Shown here piece after piece: positions 30,892 through 38,295 of a stretch of DNA of 43,115 nt (its first letter is position 1; each line of letters begins with the position of its first letter). The stretch lies in IMG/VR virus record IMGVR_UViG_3300032291_003156, positions 1 through 43,115 of that record, one strand, 5' to 3'. The DNA comes from a virus. The translations under genes and the position numbers were made by a program. The notes beneath the pieces are model-generated. The model was not told the DNA's origin. It saw nothing but the letters and a program-made list of their open reading frames with translations, and did not search any database.

Positions 30892-31132
30892 ATTATTGAT
30901 TGCTTTGCTGGTTGTGACCTTGACTGGTTGTGTCAGTGTGGTACAACGTGCTCCGTTGGATGTGAGTCAGATCCCAAATGACTGTGCCAACCGTGCTTCA
31001 ATAATTCGCTGGCTTGAGCAAAATGCGCAGGTCCCACAACAAAACAGTGAATCAAAGGAAGACTATGAAAGAAGTCGTGGACAAATTCGCTCGCGTATTT
31101 GGAGCCTGCGTTATACTTGTCAGCCTGTGTAG
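30884..31132 (+). CDS. Small lipoprotein A
   Basis: An 82-residue predicted lipoprotein. Signal MNKLLIALLVVTLTGC with lipobox LTGC (Cys 16), then a short mature domain having two Cys (DCANRAS and RYTC near the end) and a charged helix. ATG 30884 overlaps the previous stop. The mature part resembles that of the next gene, so the two look like diverged duplicates. Location: inner or outer membrane, periplasmic face. Role unknown, perhaps lysis or superinfection control. Confidence 0.78.
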   Translation: MNKLLIALLVVTLTGCVSVVQRAPLDVSQIPNDCANRASIIRWLEQNAQVPQQNSESKEDYERSRGQIRSRIWSLRYTCQPV

Positions 31133-31358
31133 TGGCTGTGCCAGTCAAGGAACTCCCGGTGCTCGTCCCATGGCATACGAAGATCTCAACTATTTTCAAG
31201 TTGACTGTAGAATTGCGGTACAACAACGAGCCATGTTGATGAGCATGAGACAAACACGTGACGAAGTCACATTAGACCAGTTGACGTTTTGGGACCGTAA
31301 AGGCAATATCAACCGTCAAATTAACTATAACTTATTCTTACTGAGGTACTGTTCATGA
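31065..31358 (+). CDS. Small lipoprotein B, overlapping lipoprotein A
   Basis: A 97-residue predicted lipoprotein. Signal MKEVVDKFARVFGACVILVSLCSGC with a plausible lipobox (LCSGC). The mature part has DCRIAVQQRAMLMSMRQ and ends LFLLRYCS, echoing lipoprotein A (DCANRAS...WSLRYTC). ATG 31065 follows AAGGAAGACT, a good ribosome site inside gene A, giving a 68-nt overlap in another frame. It couples (ATGA) to the next gene. The overlapping layout recalls spanin pairs, but neither protein has the inner-spanin coiled coil, so I do not call them spanins. Confidence 0.75.
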   Translation: MKEVVDKFARVFGACVILVSLCSGCASQGTPGARPMAYEDLNYFQVDCRIAVQQRAMLMSMRQTRDEVTLDQLTFWDRKGNINRQINYNLFLLRYCS

Positions 31359-31915
31359 AACAATTTCTAGCCTTGGCATTGATTCCTGCCACGGTGTTGG
31401 CATCAGAATGTGTGTTGCAAGATCGCACAGTGAGTCGAACTTCTGTGACTATTTTGGAACGCAGTCGAATCACACCCGAGGTTGTGCCCTCAGTCAACAA
31501 CGGTCGCAAGTGCATGGTCACATTTCGTGTGAGAATTGGCGCAGATTGGCACAGTGCTCATGGCGAATATGAGTGGCCAGGAGATCGCCCACGAGAAGAA
31601 GCCTGTGCTGTGGCAGTGAATCGTGCCGAAGATGAGGTACGTGCCAGAGTGGGCCGAACCCAGACTGTGAGTGAAAAGACCATGATATGCTCAGATCGTC
31701 CAGACCTGGATGCACTACGTAGCACCAACCCTGGCACAGTGGCCGAACTGCACCAATTCAGACCGCATCCAGATTTTACTCGGGAATTTTGGCACAACGG
31801 AGCACCCTGCAGATACTTTTTGGACAGTGCATACATTCGATCAGATGTGCGCACTTTTCAAGGAGTGATCTGTAAGATTCACGACTCAAAATGGGTAGTG
31901 GTTGACAAGTTTTGA
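31355..31915 (+). CDS. Exported protein with signal peptide
   Basis: A 186-residue secreted protein: Sec signal MKQFLALALIPATVLA cut before SECVLQ, then a mature domain with about six Cys (ECVLQ, RKCMVTF, EEACAVA, MICSD, APCRYF, GVICK) that could form disulfides in the periplasm. No catalytic motif is recognised. Overlaps lipoprotein B by 4 nt. The next promoter (-35 at 31902) lies in its last codons. Confidence 0.75.
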   Translation: MKQFLALALIPATVLASECVLQDRTVSRTSVTILERSRITPEVVPSVNNGRKCMVTFRVRIGADWHSAHGEYEWPGDRPREEACAVAVNRAEDEVRARVGRTQTVSEKTMICSDRPDLDALRSTNPGTVAELHQFRPHPDFTREFWHNGAPCRYFLDSAYIRSDVRTFQGVICKIHDSKWVVVDKF

Positions 31916-31930
31916 TCAATCTGCTACAAT
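31902..31930 (+). promoter_or_regulatory. Sigma70-type promoter of the LPP20-like lipoprotein
   Basis: TTGACA (31902-31907), 17-nt spacer, extended TGC, TACAAT (31925-31930). Confidence 0.72.
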
Positions 31931-31962
31931 ACGTTATCTGTTAACTAACCTGAAAGGTATGT

Positions 31963-32775
31963 ATGAAACTTGCTAAACTTTCTGCTGTTGCACTCAGCGC
32001 CAGTCTTGTGGCCTGCGCCAGCAGTCAAAAAACTGAAGCACCGGTGCCGCAGGCAGTGGCACAGCCAGCACCGCAGGTGTATCAAGCACCAGCGCATCCT
32101 TATGCCATGCCAGCACAGCCTCAGCGTGTGATTGTTTCCGCGCCAGACTGGTTTGTGCGACTGCCCGAAGATACCGCAGACATGATGTTTGCGGCCGGCA
32201 CTGCCACATCGTCAGACGAGCAAATGGCCTACAACAAGGCTCGCATGTTTGCCGAACAAAAACTCATTGAAACCATGACTGCAAAGGTACAAAGCCTGAC
32301 CAAGAGCTATCGTGCTGATTCTGGTGATGCACTCAATGAGCGTTTTGAGCAGACCATGCAGAAAACTGCCAACGGTGAATTGATTGGTGCTCAGCGTGTG
32401 GACAGCCGTGCCACACATGACGGACGCTCGTACAAGGTTTATGTGTTACTGCGTTACCCACTGGGCGAAAACAATGTGCTCCGCAAAGAGCGTAATCAAA
32501 CACAAGCTCGCAAAGAAAGCGAACTTCGTTCAGGACGAGCACATCAAGAGCTTGATCAAGTTCACAAAAGTCAAGCCGAACAGCAAGAACGAGCCGATCG
32601 ACAACTTCGTGAAAATATTGGTCCTCGTCCTGAACCCGCAAAACCAGCAGACGCTGTGAATACCTCGCAGACTGAAATCAAGTTACTGGATGTGGACAAC
32701 GAAGAATACAAGCGCCGACGGGACGAAGCATTGGCCAAGCCCAATGCTGTAATTGGGCAAATTACCCTGCGATAA
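31963..32775 (+). CDS. LPP20-domain lipoprotein
   Basis: A 270-residue lipoprotein. Signal MKLAKLSAVALSASLVAC with lipobox LVAC (Cys 18), a Pro/Ala/Gln-rich linker, then an LPP20-type domain: PDWFVRLPEDTADMMFAAGTA, SSDEQMAYNKARMFAEQKL and VYVLLRYPLGE. The C-terminal third is a charged Gln/Arg/Glu-rich coiled-coil-like stretch. In bacteria LPP20 proteins are outer-membrane lipoproteins of unclear role. Presence in a phage is unusual. ATG follows AAAGGTATGT. An intrinsic terminator follows. Confidence 0.82.
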   Translation: MKLAKLSAVALSASLVACASSQKTEAPVPQAVAQPAPQVYQAPAHPYAMPAQPQRVIVSAPDWFVRLPEDTADMMFAAGTATSSDEQMAYNKARMFAEQKLIETMTAKVQSLTKSYRADSGDALNERFEQTMQKTANGELIGAQRVDSRATHDGRSYKVYVLLRYPLGENNVLRKERNQTQARKESELRSGRAHQELDQVHKSQAEQQERADRQLRENIGPRPEPAKPADAVNTSQTEIKLLDVDNEEYKRRRDEALAKPNAVIGQITLR

Positions 32776-32781
32776 ACGGCG

Positions 32782-32789
32782 TATAAATA
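32782..32789 (+). promoter_or_regulatory. T4-type late promoter motif TATAAATA
   Basis: Exact late motif 39 nt upstream of the ClpP-like gene and abutting a terminator hairpin. Confidence 0.5.
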
Positions 32790-32814
32790 AAGGCAGCCAT
32801 TGGCTGCCTTTTTC
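32790..32814 (+). terminator. Intrinsic terminator after the LPP20-like gene
   Basis: AAAGGCAGCC, ATT loop, GGCTGCCTTT then TTC. Perfect 10-bp stem. Confidence 0.85.
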
Positions 32815-32827
32815 TACTTCTAAACAT

Positions 32828-33406
32828 ATGACAACTGAAAATACCACTCAACTTGAACAGACACACAGCCATGCATTGGCTGATGCGGGAATGTATGTTT
32901 TTATGGGCGACGTTGACCAAGAAAATATCAAACCCATTGTGGAATGGATTCTGCATGAAAATCATGTGGTCAAGAAAAAACGAAAAGAATTATTGTTGAT
33001 GGTGTGCTCGGAAGGTGGAGACATGGGCGCTGCCTTTGCCTTGATTGATGTCATGCACAGTTCACTCATACCTGTAAAAACCGTGGGGCTGGGAGTGATT
33101 GCCAGTGCCGGATTGTTGATATTCATTGCTGGTTGCAAGGGACGCCGAGTTCTCACACCCAATACATCAATCTTGAGTCATCAGTTCTCATGGAGCAGTG
33201 AAGGCAAGGTGCATGAATTGTTTGCAACCATGCGCGAATTTGAACTCACGCAAGCTAGAATGGTCTCACACTATGAAGCGTGTACTGGATTGGACGCAGA
33301 CCAAATACGCAAACATCTATTGCCACCACATGACATTTGGCTCAGTGCCGAAGAAGCCAAGGCTCTGGGCATCTGCGATCATGTGTCGGCAGTGACCAAA
33401 ACTTAA
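32828..33406 (+). CDS. ClpP-like serine protease, divergent paralogue
   Basis: A 192-residue S14-type protein. The triad is intact by alignment: Ser 93 in GVIASAG, His 118 in ILSHQF, Asp 169 in PPHDIWLSAEEA. The oxyanion region reads CSEGGDMGAA where normal ClpP has [10 protein letters not shown], and the N-terminal axial-loop segment (YDLYSRLL in the phage ClpP at 34644) is replaced by an unrelated sequence (HALADAGMYVFMGD). It could form its own ring, mixed rings with the other ClpP, or act alone. ATG 32828 is chosen because it is the first ATG after the hairpin; upstream in-frame starts fall in the previous gene. Confidence 0.85.
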   Translation: MTTENTTQLEQTHSHALADAGMYVFMGDVDQENIKPIVEWILHENHVVKKKRKELLLMVCSEGGDMGAAFALIDVMHSSLIPVKTVGLGVIASAGLLIFIAGCKGRRVLTPNTSILSHQFSWSSEGKVHELFATMREFELTQARMVSHYEACTGLDADQIRKHLLPPHDIWLSAEEAKALGICDHVSAVTKT

Positions 33407-33407
33407 A

Positions 33408-34592
33408 TTATTTTCGGCGTTCTCTGCCCAGCGTGGCTGCATCAGTTCGAGGTTGGTTTTGCTTTTTGGCAGCCCGGGCACCGGGTCCAGTCAAGCGTTT
33501 GTCAGCCACAGCATCCAAATCATCAGTGTCTAATTCAGCATCGGGCTCAACTTCATCAGCTGATTTGCGTTTCACAACATTGCCATCTTTGTCTACCAGG
33601 ATGACATCCTTGGTGCCGGTCTTGCCAATGCCACGTGTGAGTGTTACTCCCATGATGCGAATACCAGGCAAGCCCAGCGATGTGCTGTTGCGATTGCTGT
33701 CATTGCGCAACAACCATACCATGAGGTGACTTTCAGGAATGTCGGATTTGTTGGCAATCACAGCATGTGCTTCAATGGTGACATCCTGTCCAGTTTGAAC
33801 AAAATGCTCAGGTTTGAATGTTTGGATAACAACGCCACCCTTGGGATTAAGGTCACTGCCAAAGATGGCATTCATGGCTTCTTCTTCAGTGGGTTCTATC
33901 ACAATTTCTTTGCTGAGTGCAAACACTGGCATGCCGTTGCGAGTCTTTTCTAATTTGTTTAATTTGACCTGTTTGTCTTTTACCAACTGGTCAATGATGC
34001 CACGAGCCTTTTTACCAAACAAATTGTCGGCGCTTTCCCATGCTTCGGCATTGAGTTTTTTAATGGATATGGGCAAACTGCGTTCAGGACTCTGTAACAC
34101 CACGTCGGCTTTTTTGCGCCCGCCTGTGTCACGTCCAGCAACGTCAACTGAATTACAATCATTGATCACCAACTGCTTGCCACGTGGGTCAACAAATGTC
34201 ACATTGACACTGCCATAACGATCAATCACGCTCTGCAACAAACTGGCCATTTCAATTTCGTTGGCCACGCCGGCACTTTGATCGCCTTGTATTCCGGAAT
34301 CTTTTACCAAGATTTTAACCGGATTGTCAGCAAACTCAACGCCGCCGATACTGCTGAGTCTGGGATCCGTGCTCAAACTGGGTTGACTTTTGGGGAAACT
34401 CTTTTTCATCAGGCCTAGAATTTCTTGGAGGATAGCGGATCTAAACTGGTCTTTTTTCTCACCATCAGGAATCTGTACCAGCACACCTATTCTGTTGCCA
34501 GACACTTTGAGATCAGTGTAGCCAGCCCGATTCAGTACTGCTTCGATGTCAGGTTTGCTCAAGTTTTCGATTAAATTGATTAAGTCGCGCAT
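33408..34592 (-). CDS. Large phage hypothetical, possible PD-(D/E)XK-like domain
   Basis: A 394-residue soluble protein between the two clpP genes on the opposite strand. A segment near residues 150-178 ([11 protein letters not shown], then [13 protein letters not shown]) has the spacing of PD-(D/E)XK nuclease cores (Asp on one strand, then x-x-Lys on the next), and similar proteins in marine T4-like phages have this SIKK signature. The catalytic Glu is not conserved in a standard way, so nuclease activity is only a possibility. The C-terminal 60 residues are charged and probably disordered. Its stop is 1 nt from the ClpP-like stop (convergent). Confidence 0.75.
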   Translation of the reverse strand: MRDLINLIENLSKPDIEAVLNRAGYTDLKVSGNRIGVLVQIPDGEKKDQFRSAILQEILGLMKKSFPKSQPSLSTDPRLSSIGGVEFADNPVKILVKDSGIQGDQSAGVANEIEMASLLQSVIDRYGSVNVTFVDPRGKQLVINDCNSVDVAGRDTGGRKKADVVLQSPERSLPISIKKLNAEAWESADNLFGKKARGIIDQLVKDKQVKLNKLEKTRNGMPVFALSKEIVIEPTEEEAMNAIFGSDLNPKGGVVIQTFKPEHFVQTGQDVTIEAHAVIANKSDIPESHLMVWLLRNDSNRNSTSLGLPGIRIMGVTLTRGIGKTGTKDVILVDKDGNVVKRKSADEVEPDAELDTDDLDAVADKRLTGPGARAAKKQNQPRTDAATLGRERRK

Positions 34593-34620
34593 TGGTTTTC
34601 CGTGAAATTTATGCTATACT
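34592..34620 (+). promoter_or_regulatory. Sigma70-type promoter of clpP
   Basis: TTGGTT (34592-34597), 17-nt spacer, extended TGC, TATACT (34615-34620). Leader of about 17 nt with AGGAGACC ribosome site. Confidence 0.65.
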
Positions 34621-34643
34621 TATGCAATCAACCAGGAGACCCA

Positions 34644-35234
34644 ATGTCAAATCTAGTGCCCATTGTTATTGAACACACTGCTCGAGGCGAACGCAGTTAC
34701 GACCTTTACAGCCGACTGCTCAAAGATCGCGTGATCATGCTGGACGGAGAAGTCACACAACACACAGCCAGCTTGATCTGTGCGCAGTTATTGTTTTTGG
34801 AAAGTGACAATCCTGACAAGGCCATCAGTTTGTACATCAACTCACCAGGCGGAAGTGTAACAGCAGGCATGGCCATTTATGATACCATGAATTTTATCCG
34901 GCCCAAGATCCACACCATTGTGATGGGGCAGGCTGCCAGCATGGGTTCGCTGTTGGCCACAGCCGGAGACAAGGGCAATCGTTACATCCTGCCCAATGCA
35001 CGTCACATGATCCATCAACCCTTGGGTGGTGCATCAGGGCAGGCCACTGATGTGGAAATTCAAGCCCGGGAACTGTTGCGTTGGAAAACTGTGTTGACTG
35101 ATATCTATGTCAAACACACTGGCAAGAGCCACAAACAACTGCGAGCAGACATGGAACGAGACTTTTTCATGACTGCCGGTGAAGCAGTTGAATACGGACT
35201 TGCCGATAAAATATTGGTCACAAGGGATCAATAG
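34644..35234 (+). CDS. clpP: ATP-dependent Clp protease proteolytic subunit
   Basis: A 196-residue canonical ClpP. Triad Ser 99 (GQAASMGS), His 124 (RHMIHQP) and Asp 173 (MERDFFM); oxyanion loop [11 protein letters not shown]-terminal axial segment [14 protein letters not shown]; handle-helix region with [13 protein letters not shown]. With these features it should assemble a 14-mer and dock ClpX-type IGF loops, such as the phage ClpX at 15992. Start ATG 34644 is supported by AGGAGACCC; the frame extends upstream to 34602 but overlaps the promoter. Confidence 0.95.
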   Translation: MSNLVPIVIEHTARGERSYDLYSRLLKDRVIMLDGEVTQHTASLICAQLLFLESDNPDKAISLYINSPGGSVTAGMAIYDTMNFIRPKIHTIVMGQAASMGSLLATAGDKGNRYILPNARHMIHQPLGGASGQATDVEIQARELLRWKTVLTDIYVKHTGKSHKQLRADMERDFFMTAGEAVEYGLADKILVTRDQ

Positions 35235-35322
35235 TGCCAGGTACGGCTGGCTCGACTCTTTCTGTACTCATACACAATTTCGCCCCAGAACACCAGTGTT
35301 TCAAACACACGATTTAAGAATT

Positions 35323-35484
35323 TCATACCAGTCCTCGTTGTTGATCTTGAAAGTACTGGCGTTCCCAGTGCTCTACGTCAGCGGTGCTTTTTGGATTGCG
35401 GCTGGCAATGTACTGCTCCAGTCTGCTTTGATAATCGCTTTTTGGGAACATTTCGGCCAGACGTTCTAGTAATGTTTCTAACAT
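35323..35484 (-). CDS. Small phage protein, MLETLLERL family
   Basis: A 53-residue helical protein: LLERLAEMFPKSDYQSRLEQYIAS, then ADVEHWERQYFQDQQRGLV. The YIAS...ADVExWxRQY layout resembles small phage and bacterial proteins of the DUF3563-like type (tentative). Start 35484 has AAGGAAAAATC upstream and a minus-strand GATAAATA late-type motif 24 nt away. Confidence 0.7.
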   Translation of the reverse strand: MLETLLERLAEMFPKSDYQSRLEQYIASRNPKSTADVEHWERQYFQDQQRGLV

Positions 35485-35507
35485 GATTTTTCCTTTTGTT
35501 GTACTGT

Positions 35508-35515
35508 TATTTATC
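35508..35515 (-). promoter_or_regulatory. Late-type promoter motif GATAAATA (minus strand)
   Basis: NATAAATA on the minus strand, 24 nt upstream of the start at 35484, the spacing expected for a T4-type late promoter. Confidence 0.5.
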
Positions 35516-35560
35516 TCATGGTTTCTACTGAGTACTACTTTGGTACTACTTTTGGGGTGG

Positions 35561-35589
35561 TTGACCAATAATTCGCCAAATGCTATAAT
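35561..35589 (+). promoter_or_regulatory. Sigma70-type phage promoter (repeat family copy 7)
   Basis: TTGACC (35561-35566), 17-nt spacer, extended TGC, TATAAT (35584-35589). Sequence from the -35 to AAAAGGAG is nearly the same as at 9022. Upstream GTACTACTTT direct repeats and AGTAC/GTACT pairing replace a full terminator. Confidence 0.8.
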
Positions 35590-35618
35590 ATGGACATATT
35601 GTAACAAAAGGAGTTGAG

Positions 35619-35882
35619 ATGCGTAAACAGCGACTGATTGAAGGCATGAACAACAGCACCCGAATCCGTTTTATTGTGGACGGTGTTGGCATGTACTGTC
35701 GAGTTTCGGACGTGGAAAACTTTGCTACAATGAGTGCGCAACAGGCTGTGATCACAGCCTTGCAAAATCTGCAGGCTCAGCGTGAACTGGCATTTGCAAT
35801 GTGCCGACCACAGCCCACGGGTTGGGGCACCAACAGTGTTTTTGCCGGCCGCCAACACAATGTACAAGTTGATTTGATTTAA
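35619..35882 (+). CDS. Small hypothetical protein
   Basis: An 87-residue protein beginning MRKQRLIEGMNNSTRIRFIVDGVGMYC, with a DVENFATMSAQQAVITALQNL helical part. First gene of the accessory run that continues to 37509. AAAGGAGTTGAG ribosome site. Function unknown. Confidence 0.72.
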   Translation: MRKQRLIEGMNNSTRIRFIVDGVGMYCRVSDVENFATMSAQQAVITALQNLQAQRELAFAMCRPQPTGWGTNSVFAGRQHNVQVDLI

Positions 35883-35890
35883 GGACTAAT

Positions 35891-36043
35891 ATGAACTATT
35901 CAATCCGTTGGACTGTGCCATACACTGCATGGCAACCCATGGCCAATTATGCTCAAACTCAAGAACAAGTAATTGAGCAAAAATTGGCAACTGAAGATCT
36001 CACCGAGGCGCAGGCAGTGTTGGCCAGGATCATGGCAAAATGA
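35891..36043 (+). CDS. 50-residue hypothetical protein
   Basis: Short gene MNYSIRWTVPYTAWQPMANYAQTQE..., ending LTEAQAVLARIMAK. Ribosome site AAGGACTAAT at 35881 and ATGA overlap with the next gene support it. The TxxEAQAVLARI end resembles small phage proteins. Function unknown. Confidence 0.65.
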   Translation: MNYSIRWTVPYTAWQPMANYAQTQEQVIEQKLATEDLTEAQAVLARIMAK

Positions 36044-36231
36044 ACGTCTCAAGAGTTGACTATAACTTACGGTTGGATCGCCAGGAACGGATTCAATTGC
36101 AAGACCGGCGCGAAGAAGACTATCGCAAGGCAGTTGAAAAACGCAATTTTGATAGAATCATTGCAGAGCGAGTTGCACGGAATATTCGTTTGGGTCTAGA
36201 CAAAGGACGTCACATAGACGTAGAGTGTTGA
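36040..36231 (+). CDS. Small charged helical protein
   Basis: A 63-residue, Arg/Asp/Glu-rich protein (DRQERIQLQDRREEDYRKAVEKRNFDRIIAERVARN), likely one long helix. Coupled by ATGA to the gene before. Function unknown. Confidence 0.68.
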   Translation: MNVSRVDYNLRLDRQERIQLQDRREEDYRKAVEKRNFDRIIAERVARNIRLGLDKGRHIDVEC

Positions 36232-36234
36232 AGA

Positions 36235-36708
36235 ATGATGCAAGATTTTTATTTTGAAAAGACCCGTGCCAGTGAGACCGAGGATTGGCCTGACGCATTC
36301 ACATTGCCGGAACTGGCTGACGCTCTGGGTGTGGAACGGGTAAGTTATAGAATTTACTATAGCAAGGACAATCTTACTTGCCGACTGTTTGTGTTTCGCC
36401 CTCACTGTACCTCTTCTGAAGAACAAAAGATGTTGGACTTGGGCTTTGTACATGCCCAAGATGGTGATACAGAAAATATTCCTGATAAATCTAAAATGAA
36501 CGAAAGAATTCGACAACTTGCTGATGAGGCTGCAAAATATAGTGCCATTATGGCATTGCCAACTGGACAATCAGGTAATGAATTGTTTGTTGCAAAGTTC
36601 GCCGAGTTGATTGTGCAGAAATGTGCTGACATTGGTGAGCAATATGCTGATGGCAACTACGAAGTTCGTAATCAGATTTTAGAATATTTTGGATTGGAAG
36701 AAGAATGA
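36235..36708 (+). CDS. Two-part protein ending in an MNER-family domain
   Basis: A 157-residue protein. The first 85 residues (FEKTRASETEDWPDAFTLPELADALGVERV) form an unknown domain. From residue 88 the sequence MNERIRQLADEAAKY...FAELIVQKCADIG...ILEYFGLEEE is the same family as the stand-alone genes at 36705, 36935 and 41609. So this is a fusion, or the internal ATG (MNERI) is also used as a start. Coupled by ATGA to the next family member. Confidence 0.75.
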   Translation: MMQDFYFEKTRASETEDWPDAFTLPELADALGVERVSYRIYYSKDNLTCRLFVFRPHCTSSEEQKMLDLGFVHAQDGDTENIPDKSKMNERIRQLADEAAKYSAIMALPTGQSGNELFVAKFAELIVQKCADIGEQYADGNYEVRNQILEYFGLEEE

Positions 36709-36938
36709 ACGAACGAATTCTGGAACTTGCTGATCAGGCCGGTGCTGATATTTGGGGAGACCAAGTGACGGCCAGTCGGTATTTTGATATAGAAAAGTTT
36801 GCCCACCTGCTGATGCGTGAAATTGCGATGGTTCAAATCACACATCAAGCCGGCATGGACCTGGAGAATAAAAAAATGGATGATCCTGCAAAAGAATTGA
36901 ATTACGCAGTGATTGAACATTTCGGAGTTGGAAAATGA
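36705..36938 (+). CDS. MNER-family small protein
   Basis: A 77-residue member of the local paralogue family: MNERILELADQAGAD start, FAHLLMREIA middle, VIEHFGVGK end. The first half differs from its neighbours, so the copies are old. Such proteins are frequent in T4-like phages without known function. ATGA overlaps on both sides. Confidence 0.75.
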   Translation: MNERILELADQAGADIWGDQVTASRYFDIEKFAHLLMREIAMVQITHQAGMDLENKKMDDPAKELNYAVIEHFGVGK

Positions 36939-37162
36939 ACGAACGAATTCAACAACTTGCTGAACAGGCTGAAATCTATGCTGGCGAACTGATAGATGAA
37001 GGTGCTGATTACGATCAGTATCCAAGATATTACACAGAAAAGCTCGCCGAGTTGATTGTGGCAGAATGTGCTGGGCGGGTGGATCATATCCTGCGTGAGC
37101 GGCAGGCGGGCAGTGGAACCATGGGTGATGACATTAGAGAACATTTCGGAGTTGAAGAATGA
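36935..37162 (+). CDS. MNER-family small protein
   Basis: A 75-residue paralogue: MNERIQQLAEQAEIYAGE start, LAELIVAECAGRV middle, DIREHFGVEE end. It overlaps its neighbours by ATGA on both sides. Function unknown. Confidence 0.75.
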   Translation: MNERIQQLAEQAEIYAGELIDEGADYDQYPRYYTEKLAELIVAECAGRVDHILRERQAGSGTMGDDIREHFGVEE

Positions 37163-37509
37163 AATGGTTTGCCGAAACAACTGACTGGAAGGACTCTGTG
37201 CCCAACGGCATCTATCTGCTGGATGATGGCAAGACCAAGATGTATGCGTTTCGGGCCCGGGGCACAGAAGCCATCAAAGTGTTTAAAAATCCCATCCGCA
37301 TTGATCTGCGTGGCCGCAAATTTGTGGTGAACCCTGTGCAGTTCAAGACTGAACTTACAGAACCAGAACCCGAAGGTCGCACCTGGACTGTGACGGGATC
37401 AAAAGGCGACGAGTACCGAATCACCGAAGTCAACGGCAATCTCTCCTGCACCTGTTCGGGTTTTCGATTCCGTGGTGACTGCCGACATGTCAAAAGCATA
37501 CAGCCATAA
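37159..37509 (+). CDS. SWIM zinc-finger-like protein
   Basis: A 116-residue protein whose end has the SWIM pattern Cys-x-Cys-x(n)-Cys-x-His (SCTCSGFRFRGDCRHVKSI, about residues 96-114), a zinc fold that binds DNA or protein. The first half has GIYLLDDGKTKMYAFRARGTEAIKVFKNPIRID, beta-rich. Similar phage proteins pair this N-terminal part with the finger. Last gene of the coupled run, followed by a strong terminator. Confidence 0.8.
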   Translation: MKWFAETTDWKDSVPNGIYLLDDGKTKMYAFRARGTEAIKVFKNPIRIDLRGRKFVVNPVQFKTELTEPEPEGRTWTVTGSKGDEYRITEVNGNLSCTCSGFRFRGDCRHVKSIQP

Positions 37510-37510
37510 G

Positions 37511-37536
37511 AAAGCCCCTTGCGGGGCTTTTGTTTT
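37511..37536 (+). terminator. Intrinsic terminator
   Basis: AAAGCCCC, TTGC loop, GGGGCTTT followed by TGTTTTT. Also overlaps the end of the convergent gene at 37536. Confidence 0.88.
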
Positions 37537-37763
37537 TACGCGGCGTCTACAAACTTTTTGAGTTCTTCGGCCTGGCTGATGATATCCGTAGTTGACGGAA
37601 AGTCAGGCATGGTCGGAAACGGAAGGTCTGCACGATTGGCGTCGGTCAGCTTGGAATGATATTCGTCACTGAGTTGGCTGCGTTTTTCGTAAATTGGCGC
37701 TTGGAGGATTTCCTTGGCCAGGGTGAGAAGTTCGAGACGGATCTCGTAAGGTGTTTTGCTCAT
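37536..37763 (-). CDS. Conserved small phage protein
   Basis: A 75-residue protein beginning MSKTPYEIRLELLTLAKEILQ and ending QAEELKKFVDAA. The KTPYEIRLExLxLA start and AEELxKFV end are typical of a small family in T4-like marine phages. CAGGAGAACGAC supplies the ribosome site. Function unknown. Confidence 0.78.
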   Translation of the reverse strand: MSKTPYEIRLELLTLAKEILQAPIYEKRSQLSDEYHSKLTDANRADLPFPTMPDFPSTTDIISQAEELKKFVDAA

Positions 37764-37837
37764 GTCGTTCTCCTGTGTGTATGTGTGTGCTGTTCAAGTC
37801 CCGCCCCTTGCAGGACAAGATTGCTACACGAGCATGT

Positions 37838-38269
37838 TTACTTATAGATGTAGTTCACAGTGTCAGAATTTTCGCGGTAAACACCAGCACCGTTTTTCAA
37901 GTGGAACTTGCGAGCCATTTCGGTCTTGGGACTCAAGGTCACGTAGGTGTCGATGTCAGGGAACTCAGCTTCAATTGACTTTTGAGTTTCTTGTATCAGC
38001 GAACGGCCGGCACCTGCTGAGTACGACCAAATGGTGTAAAATACCGCAGTTGTGGCACTGCCAACCAACCCCACCATGTCGTCCACAGCGGCCGGAATGC
38101 TTTCCAAAAATTTAACACAAGTAACTGCACAAGTTTTGTCTCCATCCTTCAGCATGTAGATTCGGCTGTTGGAATTGACACGGTCAGTCACTGGAATTTC
38201 GGGACGCACAGGGTCGTCCTTGATCAGTGTTTCTAAATCTTCAGTAATGGTGGTGATGGTGTATAACAT
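37838..38269 (-). CDS. GNAT-like protein
   Basis: A 143-residue protein. The second half has YSAGAGRSLIQETQKSIEAEFP (like the acetyl-CoA loop and helix of GNAT enzymes) and VTLSPKTEMARKFHLKNGA, as in phage proteins often annotated as acetyltransferases. An exact R/Q-x-x-G-x-G/A is present only loosely (GAGRS). Substrate unknown. Minus-strand GATAAATA motif 27 nt upstream suggests late expression. Confidence 0.72.
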   Translation of the reverse strand: MLYTITTITEDLETLIKDDPVRPEIPVTDRVNSNSRIYMLKDGDKTCAVTCVKFLESIPAAVDDMVGLVGSATTAVFYTIWSYSAGAGRSLIQETQKSIEAEFPDIDTYVTLSPKTEMARKFHLKNGAGVYRENSDTVNYIYK

Positions 38270-38295
38270 GCTACGCTCTTGATGTTTTATAAAGC

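Noticed and set aside
30884-31358. Overlapping lipoprotein genes as an inner/outer spanin pair
   Set aside because: Both have lipoboxes; neither has the signal-anchor plus long periplasmic coiled coil of an inner spanin.
37785-37825. TTCAAGTCC segment resembling a tRNA T-arm
   Set aside because: The flanking bases do not form a T stem and no acceptor, D or anticodon arm can be drawn.
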